DNA of 6,355 nucleotides from Gammaproteobacteria bacterium (GTDB lineage Bacteria; Pseudomonadota; Gammaproteobacteria; Chromatiales; Sedimenticolaceae). Made by a program: the position numbers and the translations under genes. The stretch spans positions 1-6,355 of the forward strand of contig JAGRHB010000116.1 of NCBI GenBank assembly GCA_020445245.1, in the 5' to 3' direction. The notes below the pieces were generated by a model. The model made no database searches. It saw nothing but the letters and a program-made list of their open reading frames with translations, and was not told the origin of the DNA. Of the stretch, positions 5,579-6,355 are shown in pieces; the first letter of the stretch is position 1; every line of letters begins with the position of its first letter.

Positions 5579-6355
5579 ATGATCAATCCGAGAGGCCTTT
5601 TTCAGACGGCCGGCCTTGCAATCGTGCTGCTGATGACGGGCGCAAAGGCCCAGGCCGTGGGTTTTGGCGAGGAAACAGTCAGCATCAGGCTGGGCACGTT
5701 TCTGAGTGACTTCGATACGACCGCGACGCTGTCCGGCCCGAATGGCGGAACGTCGGTCAATCTCGAGGATGCGCTCGGCCTCGACGATCAGCAGGCCACT
5801 TTTCGCGGCGAGCTGGGCTGGCGCTTTGCGCCGCGGCACCGGGTAGTCCTGGGTTACTACGATTTCGAGCGCAGCTCGGTCGGGATGAGTTCCAGCAGTT
5901 TCACCGTTGACACCCCGGAAGGCACCTACGTATTCGACGCCAACGCAACGATCACCACCGAGTTCGACTGGCGGCTGATTCCGATCAGCTACGCCTATTC
6001 GTTCTACAAAACAGATGACCTGGAGCTTTCCGCCTCTGTCGGGGTGCATTGGTTCGATGCCACGATCGGGTTCACCGGCAGCGCCACGGTGACCCCGCCC
6101 GGTGGTGTACCGACACCAGTGGCGTCTGCTGCCGAGGCTGAGACGGCATCGGGCCCTCTGCCTGTTTTCGGCTTGCAGGCAGGGTACGCGATCACTCCCA
6201 AATGGGTCGTGGGGGGGCACCTGAACTATTTCGGACTCGAATACGACGAATACTCTGGCAGCCTGGTCGACGCGCGCCTCGACACGGAGTACTGGTTCAC
6301 CGACAACTTCAGTGTTGGCCTGGGGTACACTTGGTACAACATCGATTTCGCGAAG
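5579..6355 (+). CDS. Secreted outer-membrane beta-barrel protein (3' end outside the window)
   Basis: The frame is open from ATG 5579 to the right edge (259 codons, no stop). Residues 1 to about 24-26 form a Sec signal peptide (MINPRGLFQTAGLAIVLLMT, then AKAQA as the cleavage region). The mature part alternates hydrophobic and polar residues in short strands rich in Tyr, Phe and Trp, separated by acidic or Gly/Ser turns. Examples are ELGWRFAPRHRVVLGYYDFERS, FDWRLIPISYAYSFY, LPVFGLQAGYAITPKWVVGGHLNYFGLEYDEY and FSVGLGYTWYNIDF. This is the pattern of an eight- or more-stranded outer-membrane barrel, with LEDALGLDDQQATFRGELGWRFAPRHR recalling a widespread uncharacterised family in proteobacteria. 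A Pro/Ala/Thr-rich segment at about residues 163-190 is likely an exposed loop. The substrate or role is unknown. It has its own ribosome site and lies after a non-coding gap, so it is probably independently transcribed. Confidence 0.82.
   Translation, partial: MINPRGLFQTAGLAIVLLMTGAKAQAVGFGEETVSIRLGTFLSDFDTTATLSGPNGGTSVNLEDALGLDDQQATFRGELGWRFAPRHRVVLGYYDFERSSVGMSSSSFTVDTPEGTYVFDANATITTEFDWRLIPISYAYSFYKTDDLELSASVGVHWFDATIGFTGSATVTPPGGVPTPVASAAEAETASGPLPVFGLQAGYAITPKWVVGGHLNYFGLEYDEYSGSLVDARLDTEYWFTDNFSVGLGYTWYNIDFAK

Noticed and set aside
5059..5586. 175-codon minus-strand frame
   Set aside because: The opposite strand carries the recognisable methyltransferase remnant. This frame is its complement and has no domain signs.
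5558..6220. 220-codon minus-strand frame
   Set aside because: It is antisense to the barrel gene, which has a signal peptide, a ribosome site and strand periodicity. The antisense frame has none of these.
1..6355. CRISPR array, insertion sequence or riboswitch
   Set aside because: I saw no regularly spaced repeats, no transposase frame with terminal inverted repeats, and no preQ1-type leader before queE or queC.

Overview
This window looks like a piece of chromosome from a GC-rich gammaproteobacterium. The main evidence is gene order: the end of tolB, then pal, cpoB (ybgF), queE and queC, with a tRNA-Lys gene downstream. This is the arrangement I know from Pseudomonas aeruginosa (tol-pal genes, then PA0974-PA0976, then tRNA-Lys PA0976.1). 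The QueE sequence is of the short Pseudomonas type. I cannot name a genus. The added sulfur-compound transporter would fit a sulfur-metabolising lineage, but that is only a hint.

Positions 1-1886 are the distal part of the tol-pal envelope operon. It holds the C-terminal propeller of TolB, the peptidoglycan-binding outer-membrane lipoprotein Pal, and the periplasmic TPR protein CpoB. Positions 1916-3237 hold queE and queC, joined by a 4-base ATGA overlap. They encode two consecutive steps of the 7-deazaguanine pathway (CPH4 to CDG to preQ0) that leads to queuosine in tRNA. All five genes lie on the + strand with 0-29 base gaps and probably share a transcript.

After an 89-base gap comes a separate gene at 3327-4589. 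It encodes a YeeE/YedE-family membrane protein with exactly three cysteines placed as in thiosulfate transporters. Next is a compact tRNA unit: a near-consensus sigma70 promoter with a GCGCGC discriminator, a short leader hairpin, tRNA-Lys(TTT) with encoded CCA at 4677-4752, and a strong intrinsic terminator.

The roughly 790 bases after the terminator contain no intact gene. I read most of this as a fossil. Positions 4908-5062 resemble the N-terminus of a large SAM-dependent DNA methyltransferase of the restriction-modification type, and 5062-5400 resemble its C-terminus. The whole middle is missing, with a frameshift and an in-frame stop. Its place just downstream of a tRNA-Lys gene fits a decayed genomic island in a known integration hotspot. 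The window ends inside a gene for a secreted outer-membrane beta-barrel protein that starts at 5579.

I see no intact new defence or mobile system here. The methyltransferase fossil at the tRNA-Lys site is the most interesting item.
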